Of a stretch of 62,183 bases of DNA, positions 1-10,920 are shown one piece after another. The notes beneath the pieces are model-generated. The model did no database searches. It worked only from the letters and a program-made list of their open reading frames with translations, and was not told the origin of the DNA. This DNA is from Phoronis australis (Eukaryota; Phoronida; Phoronidae). How positions within the stretch are numbered: position 1 is the first letter of the stretch; every line of letters begins with the position of its first letter. Both the position numbers and the translations under genes were made by a program. Where the stretch lies: the NCBI GenBank assembly GCA_002633005.1, contig NMRA01000012.1, forward strand, positions 824,564 to 886,746, in the 5' to 3' direction.

Positions 1-613
1 GAGGCTTCTCGCTTCAAAAACGCACTTCTCTTGGGTGGCGACGGGGCACTGCCGGGAATCAACACAGACGGAATGGTATCCTTCTTCAGGCGTTGTTTCG
101 CAGGGACCTTCATCAGTTCAGCGTACAAATTCCTTTCGTAATCGCACGGCAGAAAGTGCTTGCCACACACTCGTTAATTCTCCACTGCTTTGTACGTTGC
201 GTGGACGGGTAACGCTGCGTTCTTCACACGAACGAGCCAAGTACGGCGAAGTGTGTCATCCATCGGAAAGCGATGCAAAGGTACTCCCAAAGCGCGCGGG
301 AGCCGCTAATTAGTACATTCCGGTACCCAGCAACAGTGTGGCATGTTGACTGACTAGTAAATGAAAGCAAACGACGACGGAACTTAACACAACCGAGGTA
401 GAACAATGACTGACTCGGCAGCTCTCACAGTCAGACTACATGAAAAGAAATTGGCACAAAATGCTTGCCTCCTAAAACGTCACTTCCGCAGTAGCGGACG
501 AGTAATTAATAAAATTACGAAAAGCTGTAATTAAGTGGAAAATATGTCTAGGATAACCAACCAACCTTATTTTAGCTCAAAATGACACGGAAAAAGGTTG
601 CCTTCGCCTTTAA
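1..613 (-). mobile_element. Kolobok-like THAP transposon, partial copy A
   Basis: This is the right half of a DNA transposon whose left part lies outside the window. It ends at 613 in TTAA, preceded by a terminal inverted repeat (TIR) that matches the left end of the copy at 28270. On the minus strand between about 290 and 47 a THAP zinc-finger domain can be read. It has the HRFP motif, a conserved Trp after LRRT, then RVCGKHF and a following region ending DTIPSV. One in-frame TAA at 174-176 interrupts it, so this copy cannot make the protein. A THAP domain together with a TTAA target site is the known combination of the Kolobok superfamily. P elements also carry THAP but make 8-bp target duplications. 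The last 260 bp are almost identical to copy C, which argues for recent mobility. Confidence 0.75.
47..290 (-). pseudogene. THAP domain remnant of Kolobok-like transposase
   Basis: Minus-strand reading gives a C2CH-type THAP DNA-binding domain. The motifs seen are GVPLHRFP, a Trp, RVCGKHFLP and DTIPSVLIPGS. THAP domains bind the ends of their transposon. A single in-frame stop precedes RVCGKHF, and the first Cys pair was not clearly found. The same region recurs in copies B (about 17340-17500) and D (about 50280-50530), also degraded. Confidence 0.7.
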
Positions 614-1030
614 ACATCTGATCTATTTTCTTGTCGCCTGACTTCAAATCAGACGGCAGATCTACATTTTTACCTTGGAAACCCTTAATTTCAATGACGT
701 CATGATTTGTCGTTGCCAGGCTCTGTTCGCCTGTGGTGATGATTGCACGTGATTGGCCAGAACTGACAGCAAATGGGACGCCTTTGTGGATGCTCGTTCT
801 AAGCTACTCGTCTGCCTTTCGAACTTACACCGTCTCCACACCTGAGCGCGGCATAAAAATCCAAATAACGTAAATGCAAGAATAAACAAGCTCTTACCCT
901 TGGCTAGAATATGAAGTAGTCAGAACCATACGGAACACCTCGGGTATTTTCGCAATCTGAAATTTTCCTCGGTGTATTCCGGATGAGTCAGAACCTGGGA
1001 ACGAGGTAAAGGACACTGAAATGCTTTGTA
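614..1030. other. Noncoding interval between transposon and exon
   Basis: No gene recognised. A palindromic CRE-type octamer TGACGTCA lies at 695-702. This may be intron or 3' sequence of the minus-strand gene whose exon ends at 1037. I could not place a further exon. Confidence 0.4.
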
Positions 1031-1036
1031 ACGTAC

Positions 1037-1879
1037 TTGAAAATCAACCAGTAGACTGGGTCGCCAGACGAAGGTGGCTGGGCTTTCTCGGTCTCGTTTC
1101 TGAGGTCTGTCAGAGTTGTACAAATTCTCACCGACTGCTCGGTAATATTCTGCGGAGGAAGAGTGAACCGAGACCTCAACTTGCACGCCAAGATTGGTGT
1201 TGCTGTCTGCAAAAAATCGGCACGAATATGAAACAAAACATGGTTGTGCTTTTTGTTGTAATCGATAGTACGTTTTTCACTCCGATGAGTTTCATTTGAC
1301 GGATATCACTACGTGAACTACGTATTTCGTGGACCTGTTTCTTTGATCAAAGATCGACTAAGTTCTGCCTTATCTAAATTAGATTTTAATATGCAAACAG
1401 TCGTCATTTTTGAACGTGGTCGTTGAGTTTGAACCGAATACGAGAAATTATCAATTTCAGATATGGGCTCTTCTAGAAAAAAGTAGCGTTTTTTACAATA
1501 ACGTGCCCACGAACGTCTGCTATGACTAGACTTATGACCTTTTATAAAACGTATCTATGTCGTAACTAAAAAATAAAGTCATGTTTTGATGCGCAAGTCT
1601 GCTGACAGACTCCTTAATGACGTAATAATTGGTTAATCAGTTGATCCATCTTTTAAGAAACTTACCGGAGTCAACTGCAAAAAAAATCAACGAAGGTTTT
1701 TGTGATACATGATTAACAGAAAGGAAAATATCCATTAGAACAAGTGTAAATGCAAGTAACATAAATTGTTGCGTCTTTGCATTTGACCTAAACAGGGCTA
1801 ATGTACACTTTACAATCGTTGTTTTTAAATATTGTGAACTCACCCATAGTGCAACGAAGGCTAGGATGAAAAGTTTCAT
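1037..1879 (-). CDS. Putative secreted protein, duplicated gene copy A (exons 1-2)
   Basis: Exon 1 (1844-1879) encodes MKLFILAFVALW, a typical signal-peptide start, and ends at a GTGAGT donor. Exon 2 (1037-1206) follows a T-rich TTGCAG acceptor and ends at a GTACGT donor. The phase-0 join gives an open frame beginning TATPILACKL and running to the donor. A TATA box (TATATAATA, minus strand) lies at 1951-1960, about 75 bp upstream of the ATG. The copy at 18567-20147 has the same exon borders, the same TATA box and an exon 2 that is 12 bp longer, an in-frame difference that supports coding. At least one further exon is expected downstream, toward position 1 or beyond. I do not recognise the family. 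Two Cys and two NxT sites fit an extracellular protein. A second frame of exon 2 is also open in this copy but carries stops in the other. Confidence 0.5.
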
Positions 1880-1950
1880 CTTTCAAGCAATGTGTAGACC
1901 TACTTCAGAACGAAACCAAGATTGTTTTTGTCTCCTGTATGGTGCGTCTG

Positions 1951-1960
1951 TATTATATAC
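1951..1960 (-). promoter_or_regulatory. TATA box of secreted-protein gene copy A
   Basis: On the minus strand this reads GTATATAATA, about 75 bp before the ATG at 1879. The same motif sits at the same distance in the paralogous copy (20206-20215), and flanking sequence is conserved between the two. Confidence 0.5.
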
Positions 1961-2317
1961 ATGACTCTGGGTGACGTAAGTATATTTCATAAACCAGGTG
2001 TAATGGAAGTAAATTGTCCAAGTTTCCAAAGTTAAAGTGTAATAAACCAGATGAAAATTTCAACGACATTCGCACTCATGTGACCAACTGACCCAAATGA
2101 CTGTTTCATCAAATGAGTGTTATTAGCTAAGTACTGATCAAAATTTGTAGGAGTGGTTTTAGGGGCATGTGCCAACCGATTTAATCTCGCATTAATACGT
2201 TTTCAATAAGTACCCGTATCACCTCGAGCTCTCTCCGGGTTGAGGGGTATTAAGTGTTGCGCTAAGGTAGCACTGTACAGTTAGACTGTAGCCGCGGCCA
2301 ATTTGCTCAGAAAAGTC

Positions 2318-2672
2318 CCGTCCACACACACTGAGACTCTTGCACTAGTGCAACTTGTCCCACTTTAAGTGGAGCGTCCACACACATATTAACTAGCGCA
2401 AGGCGGAAGTTGTCACTCCGTGCATGACATTGAACAGCTGATGTGAATGCAGCGCGTAAAAGAAAACCCTTCTCTGTAACCGCAGCTGATAATCAAACCA
2501 GTTGGCCCCGGTTTGCGGCTACAGTGACACAGGGATTAGAAGTGGCGCAAGTTAACCTACTTCTACGGGGTGGAGTATTTTGCCACAAATGAGGCAAGTT
2601 GGACTAGTTTTTAATTAAAAATAGCGAGCAGAAAAGCCCCAAACCTAGCGACAACTCGTTCCAGGAGTAAGA
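2318..2672. mobile_element. MITE with GTCCACAC-type ends, degenerate copy
   Basis: Matches the better preserved element at 35767-36081 along most of its length, including the internal CACTAGTGCAA segment, AAGTGGAGCGTCCACACACA and GACACAGGGATTAGAAGTG. It begins with a CCGTCCACACACA end. It has no coding capacity and is presumably a nonautonomous DNA transposon. Confidence 0.6.
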
Positions 2673-2674
2673 TG

Positions 2675-5025
2675 TCTGAATGTGAACGGAATTGAAGCAT
2701 GCTGAATATTTTGATAGGCCACCTGGTGGCGGTTTTGAGGTAATTATTACTATTGGGTTCAGTAAATCTGGTTTCAGCATATTATAAACGAGAATAATGG
2801 GCTAGCTCGGCTGTATTACCTTTCTTTAAGATGACGGCCTCCTATGACACTGCATTTCTGCGTTGTGTGAAAGAAGTCTGCTGCGATTTCAGATAGCCCT
2901 CAACCAACTCAGAATTTATTTTTAACAAAGGATGGCAGCACCTTTTGGCTACGTTTTTTGGGATCTGTAGGAAGTTCGCTTTCAGAATCAAGTGTTGACT
3001 TATGTCTAGGATTGTCAGGTTTTGGACTGAAACTGGCAATTTTGCCACCTTTTTTCGGAGCCTAGTCGCTTTCTTTCGCTGGATGTATGCACACAGGTCA
3101 CAACGTTACATTTTGTTAAAGTTTGTTCAAAGTTTTCGACAGATTGGAAGAATGACGTCCAATCCAGCCACGAGTACACTTCCATGCAAAACATAATGAG
3201 AATTGCACGGCGTCTCCTAACTTCTGAGGAAGATGAGGGCACAAACCAATGACGTCAACGTATCTTGCGATAGACGTTTCGCTATTTGTGACAATGGGGT
3301 GATTACGTGCCTATAAAGTATCGAAGCTGGCTGGCTACTTTAATTGTAGTCACTCCTGTAGCAAAATTTTTGCGGTGTCAATGACCGAAGATATGTTCAG
3401 AAACCGACTTAACAAAATAATGCATTCACGGGCGGGCTCACCGGGATACAATCAAGCCATTGTTGAAGCCGACCGGGTCTCGACTGAGGCGACCCTCAGT
3501 TGTGCCCATCATGTTCTGGGCGAAGGGGAACTATTGAAACAAGGTTTCAACTGAATGCCATGAGACTTCAGGGATATTCCATTATAAAGCACATCGCTTG
3601 TTTGTAAAATGATTGCTAATTCCCGGTTCACATGCCGGTTAGAACGCTAGTTTTCCGCTAGCAGCAAAACGCCAATAATGCAAAACGATAAGGCCAGGCG
3701 ACAATCATTCTTGATATTTGGAAAGAGTAGTGGAATGGATTTCTCGGCTCACACTGAGTTTACCCGTTCTTCGGCTACGAATTGTGTATTGGTTATAGGA
3801 TAGGTACTGCTTGGTTCCTTATAACTTCTAACCATTTAATTCGGGTTAAAACGTGCGACTAGGACATTAAGATATCATTCTTGGAACATGGAGTCAATCC
3901 GACCGTGACCGGCCGCGACGGGACTGATCAGGTTCCGAGCCACTGGCCGGGTTAACAAGCGTTTTGTGTGTTTACTAGAACTCAAAAAATCGCAAGTTTA
4001 AACAACACAGATCTAAGTTCTCCTGTCTGTATTTCACGGAAGAATACTTCGAATTTATCTCCGAACAGACCTCAAACTCCTGCTACGGACCTTGGTAAAT
4101 TGGCCTGCCGAACTCAGGTTTGTAGGCTACGGTGTGTCCAAATACCAGTAAATCCGTAACAGCGAATTCGGTAAAACAACACGTTTTTATGAGAACTCGA
4201 TGTATCTTTAAGGGTTTTCATCGATAAGCTGACACCAGTAACCCTTGTTATGAACTGCTGAGCAGACTGCGTGTGAAACCAATGACGTTATTGGATAATT
4301 TCAGCACCTCCGTCTGCCGTCAGGTAACGCAACCGAACGTGCTGTTATCGAGTAGAACTACTCGATCTAAATTGATACAAAATAGGTTGTTTTTTTGGGT
4401 GGCATTCTCCTTCAATGTCGCACGGTCACGTGATCACGTAATAATGGCCTTCGTAGTTTTGGCGCATAGGGTTCTAACCAGTTGGCCCGGTAATCAAACA
4501 CGACGGCCGGTCTTCCTTAGAGACTCGCTTTGAAAGTATCGAAGGATTGGAGTGACATCTAGTGTTTATTTTTCGTACCCGTTTGTTCGTTTTGTTCAAA
4601 ATCGGCAATTTGTACGGCCATTGTGAGCACCGGTGCGGCCATTTGGTTTTGAGGTTCTGGCCAACCCGTACGTTTTGAGGTCCGACCACCAAGTTAGAAC
4701 ACACGGCGGCTACACGGCTACGCAGTGCAGATAGCTGATTTTGAATTCCGGGCAAGTAGTGAAGTCCGACGGTTGATTCCCTTTGCTAATATTGTCATCC
4801 ATATTTTGTACGTGGAGCCTTGATAAGTCACAACCGCAAAGTTCTTATAGACACGTGCATGTCGGGCCTAATGACTTGCATGGGCATAGCTGGCCATTTC
4901 TGTCAAGGACACACAAACCAAGTCACAAAATTTGAAGTTGATAAAAATTTTGAAACTTTAAGTCATGGTTCACTTTTTGACTATGAAATATCACAAACAA
5001 GTTGTATCAGAGCTGTGTACATGCC
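2675..5025. other. No recognisable gene
   Basis: Unique-looking sequence with short overlapping open frames on both strands (for example minus strand 2842-3242), none showing a domain or a convincing exon pair. A TGACGTCA octamer lies at 3250-3257. No RNA gene seen. Confidence 0.4.
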
Positions 5026-5028
5026 TGG

Positions 5029-5176
5029 CGTGCGTTCAGTAACGCTAGGACTACGCTAGGACCTAGCTAAGATCTAGCCAAAGTCACGTGTTCTCATTTA
5101 AAATACTCGGCAATATCTCACGTAATCTCCCGAAGTCTTGCTTTTTAGCGAGGTCCTAGCGTAACTGAACAGGAGG
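5029..5176. mobile_element. Small MITE, copy 1
   Basis: About 148 bp bounded by inverted ends, CGTTCAGTAACGCTAGG on the left and CCTAGCGTAACTGAAC on the right. Related copies lie at 6994-7151 and 14757-14860. No coding capacity. Confidence 0.7.
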
Positions 5177-5394
5177 TCGGGGTTGTTTGTAAACTAACAC
5201 TTCATTTGCATATTCACAATTTAATGTGATACAACAACTTAAACCCTCATGGCTCTCTCATCATGGGGTGTACGGAAACCCACTAGTTGTCTCATATTCA
5301 CTGGGACATTTGGTCTTCCGTCAATGTACAGCATAAAACAAATTTTAAGCGAGTCTTTTTACTATGACTGTTTAAGCGTTGGTTTTAAATGGCA

Positions 5395-6945
5395 GACTTT
5401 CTATAATTTGGAAAGCTAGTAAGGAAAAAATTCCAGGACACGTATCCTCTAATCAAGAATTAAAATCTCTGCAGGACCAAAAACAACTCAAAACCAGAAT
5501 TTATCACGTCTGGACGTATAATTTATCACGTCAGGACTATTTAAAACGCCAGGACAGAAACGTTATACTACAGGACAGAAAGTTTTCATGCCAGGAGACC
5601 ATGTGGCCACCCACTATCTACAATGACGACCCGCTGTGTCTCTGTAATACCCAGCCGTATTCAAATCTAAGTATAACCACGTGTACATTGGCTCCTGTTG
5701 TAAGAGAAGCGTGGAAGAGACCAATGAAATTCAACCTCATGGAGACGTCTTCAGGACATTGTTGAATGCTTTAGTCCCTGTATACCGAGTACCGACGTTA
5801 TAACTTTGAAGGGCCAATGCTCTTGAATTGTAACGTGGTCTCCTGGCATACAGTCTTCTGACGCGATAAATTTTCCTCCTGACGTAATGAATTTTCTGTC
5901 CTGTCGTGTTAAATTTTGGTCCTGAAGAGATAAATTTTCGGTCCTGGCGCGATAAATTTTCGGCCCTGATGTGATAATTTTGCGTTGAGTTGTTTTATTG
6001 GCCTTGTAGAGTGAAAATAATGTCTTTTAAAGGTGTGGAATGCGAAAAACAGACTAAATTTTATTATCCAGAGTGGTTCTCTGCCACTGAAACAAAATTC
6101 AACCTGTTCACCAAGTATTTTTGCGGTTTGTTCGTAAAGATTTGAATTTCTGTTGATGTCAAAGTATATTTCAAAAATAAAAAGATCTGTCAATTGCTCG
6201 TCACTTCGTCTATTTTTCTCCCACCAGACAAAGCTCGTCTCCTTATTCAGTATGGAAAGACATTGACGTAGCGCATTTCCATTATATAGAAAATGTGAAC
6301 TTTGACCTTTAATGTAAACATAATAAAAGCGACTTCAAGTACCAGCCAGTCCGATTAGAGGAAACTGATGTAAACCCTAACCTTTTAAAATTAGTTATAA
6401 AGGTAACGTTATGTTCAAATATATTCTGAAATGCTCTTGGGATTATTTTGCTCGCTTCACTGGCTTGCCTCATACAGTGTTGTCGACCTGTATCGAAGAG
6501 CGATCTAAAATGATAATCTGTCATTAATACCCATTTGTCAGTCAGCTGTTTTTCGAATGACGGTGACCCAATGGACGCATTTATCATAAGTGGGAGGGAG
6601 ATTAGAAACTCAGTGGTGACTACAGAGTTTTTCCTTTGCGTGCATTTCAAAAATCGTGAATTTTGTGTTTTTTCTGGAAATTCACTCACAGGAGAAAGTG
6701 AATAACTCCGTAGTAATGTTCCGAGTTGGTACTTTTGTCTAGGACTGCTTGACAGATATTTTTGACGCTTTTTCTCATTCCATACCTCTTTAATTCTTGC
6801 ATCAGCGAAAATTCTAGTTTTGAGGTGTTTGTTTTTGGTCTTACAACGGAGTAAAAATAATGTTTTAGCCTGTTTTTAATCTTGAATAGAAAATATGTGT
6901 CCTGGAATTTTTTCCGCTTCGGTTTTCCATAAATTTGGGACTGTG
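5395..6945. mobile_element. Foldback element with inverted tandem repeats, interrupted by insertion
   Basis: The left arm (about 5400-5605) has an outer segment containing GGAAAAAATTCCAGGACAC, then several copies of a roughly 24-bp unit with the core ATTTATCACGTCAGGAC. The inner right arm (about 5840-5995) holds the same unit in reverse complement, five or more copies. The outer right arm lies far away (about 6865-6945). Between them sits about 0.8 kb matching another repeat at 26150-26640, so the element was probably split by a later insertion. The 128-codon open frame through the left arm is a by-product of the repeats. Confidence 0.6.
6035..6525 (+). repeat. Dispersed repeat, copy 1
   Basis: Matches 26150-26640 in the same orientation with scattered substitutions and indels. 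Shared landmarks are AAAGCGACTTCAAG, GCCAGTCCGATT and TTTCTGTTGATGTCAAAG. It lies inside the foldback element and seems to be the insertion that split it. No coding sequence recognised. Confidence 0.6.
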
Positions 6946-6993
6946 ATTTTGACGGTCACGCGAATAGAACAAAGGAGGATACGCTTTCACAAT

Positions 6994-7151
6994 CCTGACG
7001 TGCGTTCAGTAACGCTAGGTGACCTACGCCAGGATCTTGCTAAAATCTAGTCAAAGTCACGTGTTCTTATTTAAAATACACGGCAATGTCTCACGTAATC
7101 TTGCAAAGTCTTGCTTTTTAGCGAGGTTCTAGCGTTACTGAACGGGAGGCT
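6994..7151. mobile_element. Small MITE, copy 2
   Basis: Same family as 5029-5176, with ends CGTTCAGTAACGCTAGG and CTAGCGTTACTGAACG. It is the best preserved pair of inverted ends in the window and lies directly beside the outer right arm of the foldback element. Confidence 0.75.
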
Positions 7152-7307
7152 GGTATATTTCGTAACATAAGTGAAGGTAGAATAAATTTTTTCGAAAACT
7201 TCGTTTAATGGGGCTATTCGGAGAATTCTCCTCGCGGTGTCGCTGCTGTACTAGTGGTGATTGAATTGCGCATGCGTGGCTGTCTGCATGTAAACAACTG
7301 GTAAAAG

Positions 7308-8226
7308 ATGGAATTTTTATCAAAATACGTCGTCGCGCTAAGCCTTATTACTGCTAATTTCCCTGGTGCAAGTCTTCGACAGGTGGCCACAAATTCCCAA
7401 AAGACCTAAGGTTACTATATTCGTGGACAATTGCGGTCAACAGGGTCAACTAACTGACAAAAAGTGTGTGGATGCTGAAGCCCCGTGTGTGCTCTATGTC
7501 TATGACTATGCAGTTCCATTCGGAGACTACACAACATTACTTGGTAAGTTTTTAGCAATCAGTTTCTATCAACATCGTTCGGTGATGTTATCCCCACCAG
7601 TTACCCCACTGAATAACAGTTTTATTGAGTGGAACTAAGTGTTTCTTTTTGGAAACTCACCCGATGCCGGGTAGGCTAGCAGCACATATTCATATTGGCC
7701 TGGGTGGGACAGTGCTCCCAAAATAAGAGGTGTATGGTACGTGATGCACAGAAGTCAAGAGTGACTTTTTCACAGCAGTTTCTCTTCAAAACTATGCTGT
7801 TTCCAATAAAATTCTCTAGATGAGTGAGTTTCCTTATTTTATCGTGGACCCCACCCCCAGGACCACCAGCTCAGTTATCGAATTAACATGAATAAGCCTT
7901 AATTCAGTAAATGTCGTAACATTGCATTGGAAAAAAATTGACACCTAGATAAGAATGAATTTTACTTGTTGAGATCAGAAGCACATTTTAAGTGTCATGA
8001 AAAATACACATTGTTAAATCACTTTTAGCCTGTTTCACATATTTTATGCAGTTATTAAATAAGACTTGGGTACAAAGGTTATTAGTTTCTACACATAAAC
8101 ATGAAGATGAAATGTCAAGTATGTTCTGCCTTACAAAAGTAGTTTTGTCTTGCCTTTTCTTTTACAATTTGCTAATATTTCTATTCTGTTACAGGCAAGA
8201 AAAAACAACTGAAACCAACCGCCTGA
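7308..8226 (+). CDS. Putative small secreted protein, two exons, start uncertain
   Basis: Exon 1 ends at 7543 with a strong GTAAGT donor. Exon 2 starts at 8195 after a pyrimidine-rich TTACAG and stops with TGA at 8224-8226. The join is in phase (codon GGC, one base plus two). The frame entering the donor reads a hydrophobic ALLLLISLVQVF stretch like a signal peptide, then a compact domain with three Cys (VDNCG, KKCVD, APCVL), and ends KKKQLKPTA. Upstream this frame is closed by TAA at 7339-7341, while the nearest ATG (7308) is in another frame. So either an upstream 5' exon splices in, one base is missing, or the gene is broken. Family not recognised. The mature part would be only about 65 residues. 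Confidence 0.45.
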
Positions 8227-8229
8227 CCA

Positions 8230-10290
8230 TCTATTTCACCGTTGGACAAAGTGAAAAGCAATCCTTCAGCAATAACCTGAGAGAATTGAACGTAATTCAG
8301 TAATTCAGCACCTGATATGCCTGATTATGGACTCCCTCGCAATGTTTCTTTCTGTGCTTTTTCAGTTTGCCATTTGTTTTTAAATACACTGATAATTGTT
8401 TATTCTCGAATCTTGTGCATAGCAGCTAGCTACAATTGAAAACATACAATAAGACAATCGATGCAGTCACTGAATGTCATTTCCCCATAATCTGTACCAA
8501 ATTGAAAAGTTTTTACCAATAGTATAAAGCCTTTCTTCTGAAAGGAAAATTTAATGTCACTCAGCTTTTGGCTTTCATTTCACTGGGTTCTAGTTTCAAT
8601 GGCCTATAAAAGCGCTTGTAAAAAAGGTCCAGTTTCAACACGTGGCTTTCTTTCATGTAACCTCATTCAGCCTCAATAACATCCACAATTAGACCCTTGA
8701 AGGTAAACACAGCAGCATATCACTTGAATCGTTTTGAGCCCAAAATCAGACTCTGAACTAGACCAGAGTGTGACTAGGTCTTCTTTAGCTTCAGTCCCTC
8801 ATGTTTCTTCCAGGAAAGGAAATAAACTATTGTCCACACATGACTCATTGCCTATGAAAGGGCATCCTCGCCAACAAGGCTTATTTGTGTAGCAGTCAGA
8901 TATAGTTCATCTGGATACACAGACACTCCACTGGCACATTGTCTTATGGTAACTTAGTACTGCGATTCACATTTCTCCAGGGCCACTGACTTGCACATTG
9001 TGCCAAGCAGCACTGCTGGTGTGTGGAAGTGCTGTGGGAAGAGAACGGAGTAACAAAGCTTGTCTATGATACAGCTTGAAGTGGTCTTAAAATGTCACTG
9101 CACCTGGAACAAATATTGAAATATGAATAATTAAGTACTCCAGATTGGATCAAAAATGTTATCCCTGTTTTTCAAAAATATATGGTGATTGGTCTACAGT
9201 TTCACATAAAAGTAAATATTTACTATTTTCAGAAACCAAGGGTGTATATAATGAGTATTGCATAAAACTGTGTCTTTATTTTTTATCCCTAGCCATAACA
9301 ATTCTTTAAACGCATCACTTGTCTGTAAAATATACAAGTTTTTTGAGACAACTTCAAACCTTTGTTACCCATTTTCAAGCCTTTTTAATTTTGATACTTT
9401 CAGCAATTTTAAACTCAGATTACAGGTTCATGGGTCTGTCAAGCATACTTCTAGCCTAAGGTTGAGGGAACCGTTTTTCTTCTAATAGAAGATATGAAGA
9501 CTTGGGTCATTTAAAAATGATGGATAATCTTTCTGTTGTTTAAGAGTAATTACAAATCGTAAGGCACCATCAAAAATGCAATTTTCACAAAAATGGCAGT
9601 CATTTGAATTTATAACGACTTGCAACATTTCAAGGCATGAGTTAAGACTATTCAGTCACTGTGAATTCGGAAAATGTAATATATTTTCGTGGTTTTACAA
9701 TTGATACAAGTAGCAAAACAGCATATCTCCTCTGCACGGTACAAGCCTTCAAACCTAAAAACCAAAGGTTACGTGAAAACTGACGTGATAGATTTCCATT
9801 TCAACGTGTAACAGATTGCCAGAAGACATATGATAGGGAGTAAACAAATAGTCTAATGCAATGGATATTTATCACTCACGTACCCTTTGCCATTGGGATT
9901 GGATTGTAATCTTAACTCATTAACCTGTATCGAGTTGACAGCATAAACATTCAGCATTGATTGATGTAACTGTCACTGATAAACTTTTAGAAATCATTCC
10001 AAACAATAATAATGCTTTGATGTACGAAAAGATCCCGATTGCTACGTCAAGTATCGTATCACATATCACAACATACAAAGATTAACCAGACTCTGGCTGG
10101 CGACTGACTGCCGCGAAGTCGACATCGGCGAGTGCCTCAGTTAACAGGCATCGGTAGAATAATCATGGAATAATCGTTAAAATAATCACAAACCTTACCT
10201 TTGTATGAGGTCGTGCTTACTTCCTCTCATAGAAGCACCCTTTTTACGCAATCTCAGATTTAGTTGGCACGGCTGCAAGCCATTTCACCA
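8230..10290. other. Noncoding, nothing recognised
   Basis: AT-rich sequence downstream of the small secreted-protein candidate. AATAAA-like hexamers occur but I cannot tie one to a transcript. No repeat shared with the rest of the window was seen. Confidence 0.35.
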
Positions 10291-10319
10291 TGTATTTAAA
10301 GGGCTCGCGAAATCGAGGC

Positions 10320-10398
10320 TGTTAATCTATCACCACTAGTACACGCACGCCCTCTAGTTATTGTAGATTTTCCGAATAGCCCCATTGGTTGCCAGAAA
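10320..10398 (-). repeat. Inverted copy of 7195-7260 segment
   Basis: In reverse complement it reads TGGGGCTATTCGGA, then after a variable stretch GTACTAGTGGTGAT. The same two blocks lie just upstream of the candidate exon at 7308. This may be a small dispersed element or a shared upstream region. No gene was identified beside this copy. Confidence 0.35.
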
Positions 10399-10694
10399 TG
10401 CCCTGCAAAAGCCGGCGCGTATAGGTGCAACTGTGTTAATGTCAGGACAATAAAACACAGATTATATTGCGCATGTCTATCCCTTTCGCTTGTTGATTTC
10501 ATCTGAACACAGTTCCACGTTCGTAGACAAATGACCTCGACCACACTGCCATTTTTGGCTTTTACTTTGGATTTTGTGTATATGATATAAGAGACAGTGT
10601 TATTGCGTTAACCTGATCTTTGTATGATCTCTTAATCAAGAGAGTGAGGACCAAACGGTGTCAATTTAATGATTAAGTGATATGATATATTTAA

Positions 10695-10920
10695 TCAAAG
10701 CGTACTGATTGCGGCTACAGGGTCAATATAAATAAATTCAGGACAAATGCTTCTTGACGTGAGTTGACTTTCGAATGGTACGTGTATAGGTGCAGCTGAC
10801 CCATCCTTTCGTCCAGAGTGAAGAACCAACCGATAGTAACGAAAATCGACGCTCGTCGCCACAGTTTCCAGGTAGTATGTATTGCGCGAAGCATTTGTTC
10901 CTCTGCTTTCCGCTAACCAT
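10695..10920 (-). CDS. Possible exon, unidentified
   Basis: The minus strand has an open frame after a TTTGTTTCTAG acceptor-like site near 10920. The reading includes TYYLETVATSVDFRYYRLVL and PEFIYIDPVAAI, a plausible composition for a folded domain. A second frame is also open over most of the stretch, so the frame is undecided. No donor, start or partner exon was established and no family is recognised. Confidence 0.2.

Noticed and set aside
35-313. 92-codon plus-strand frame at the window start
   Set aside because: Antisense to the THAP domain of the transposon.
920-1186. Alternative minus-strand frame through exon 2 of gene copy A (QVEVSVHSSSAEYY)
   Set aside because: The same frame contains stops in the paralogous copy at 18567-18748, while the other frame stays open in both.
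2842-3242. Overlapping minus-strand frames with KR-rich composition
   Set aside because: Three frames are partly open, with no domain, conserved copy or clear splice pair.
5379-5765. 128-codon open frame on the plus strand
   Set aside because: It follows the in-frame 24-bp repeats of the foldback arm and has no domain.
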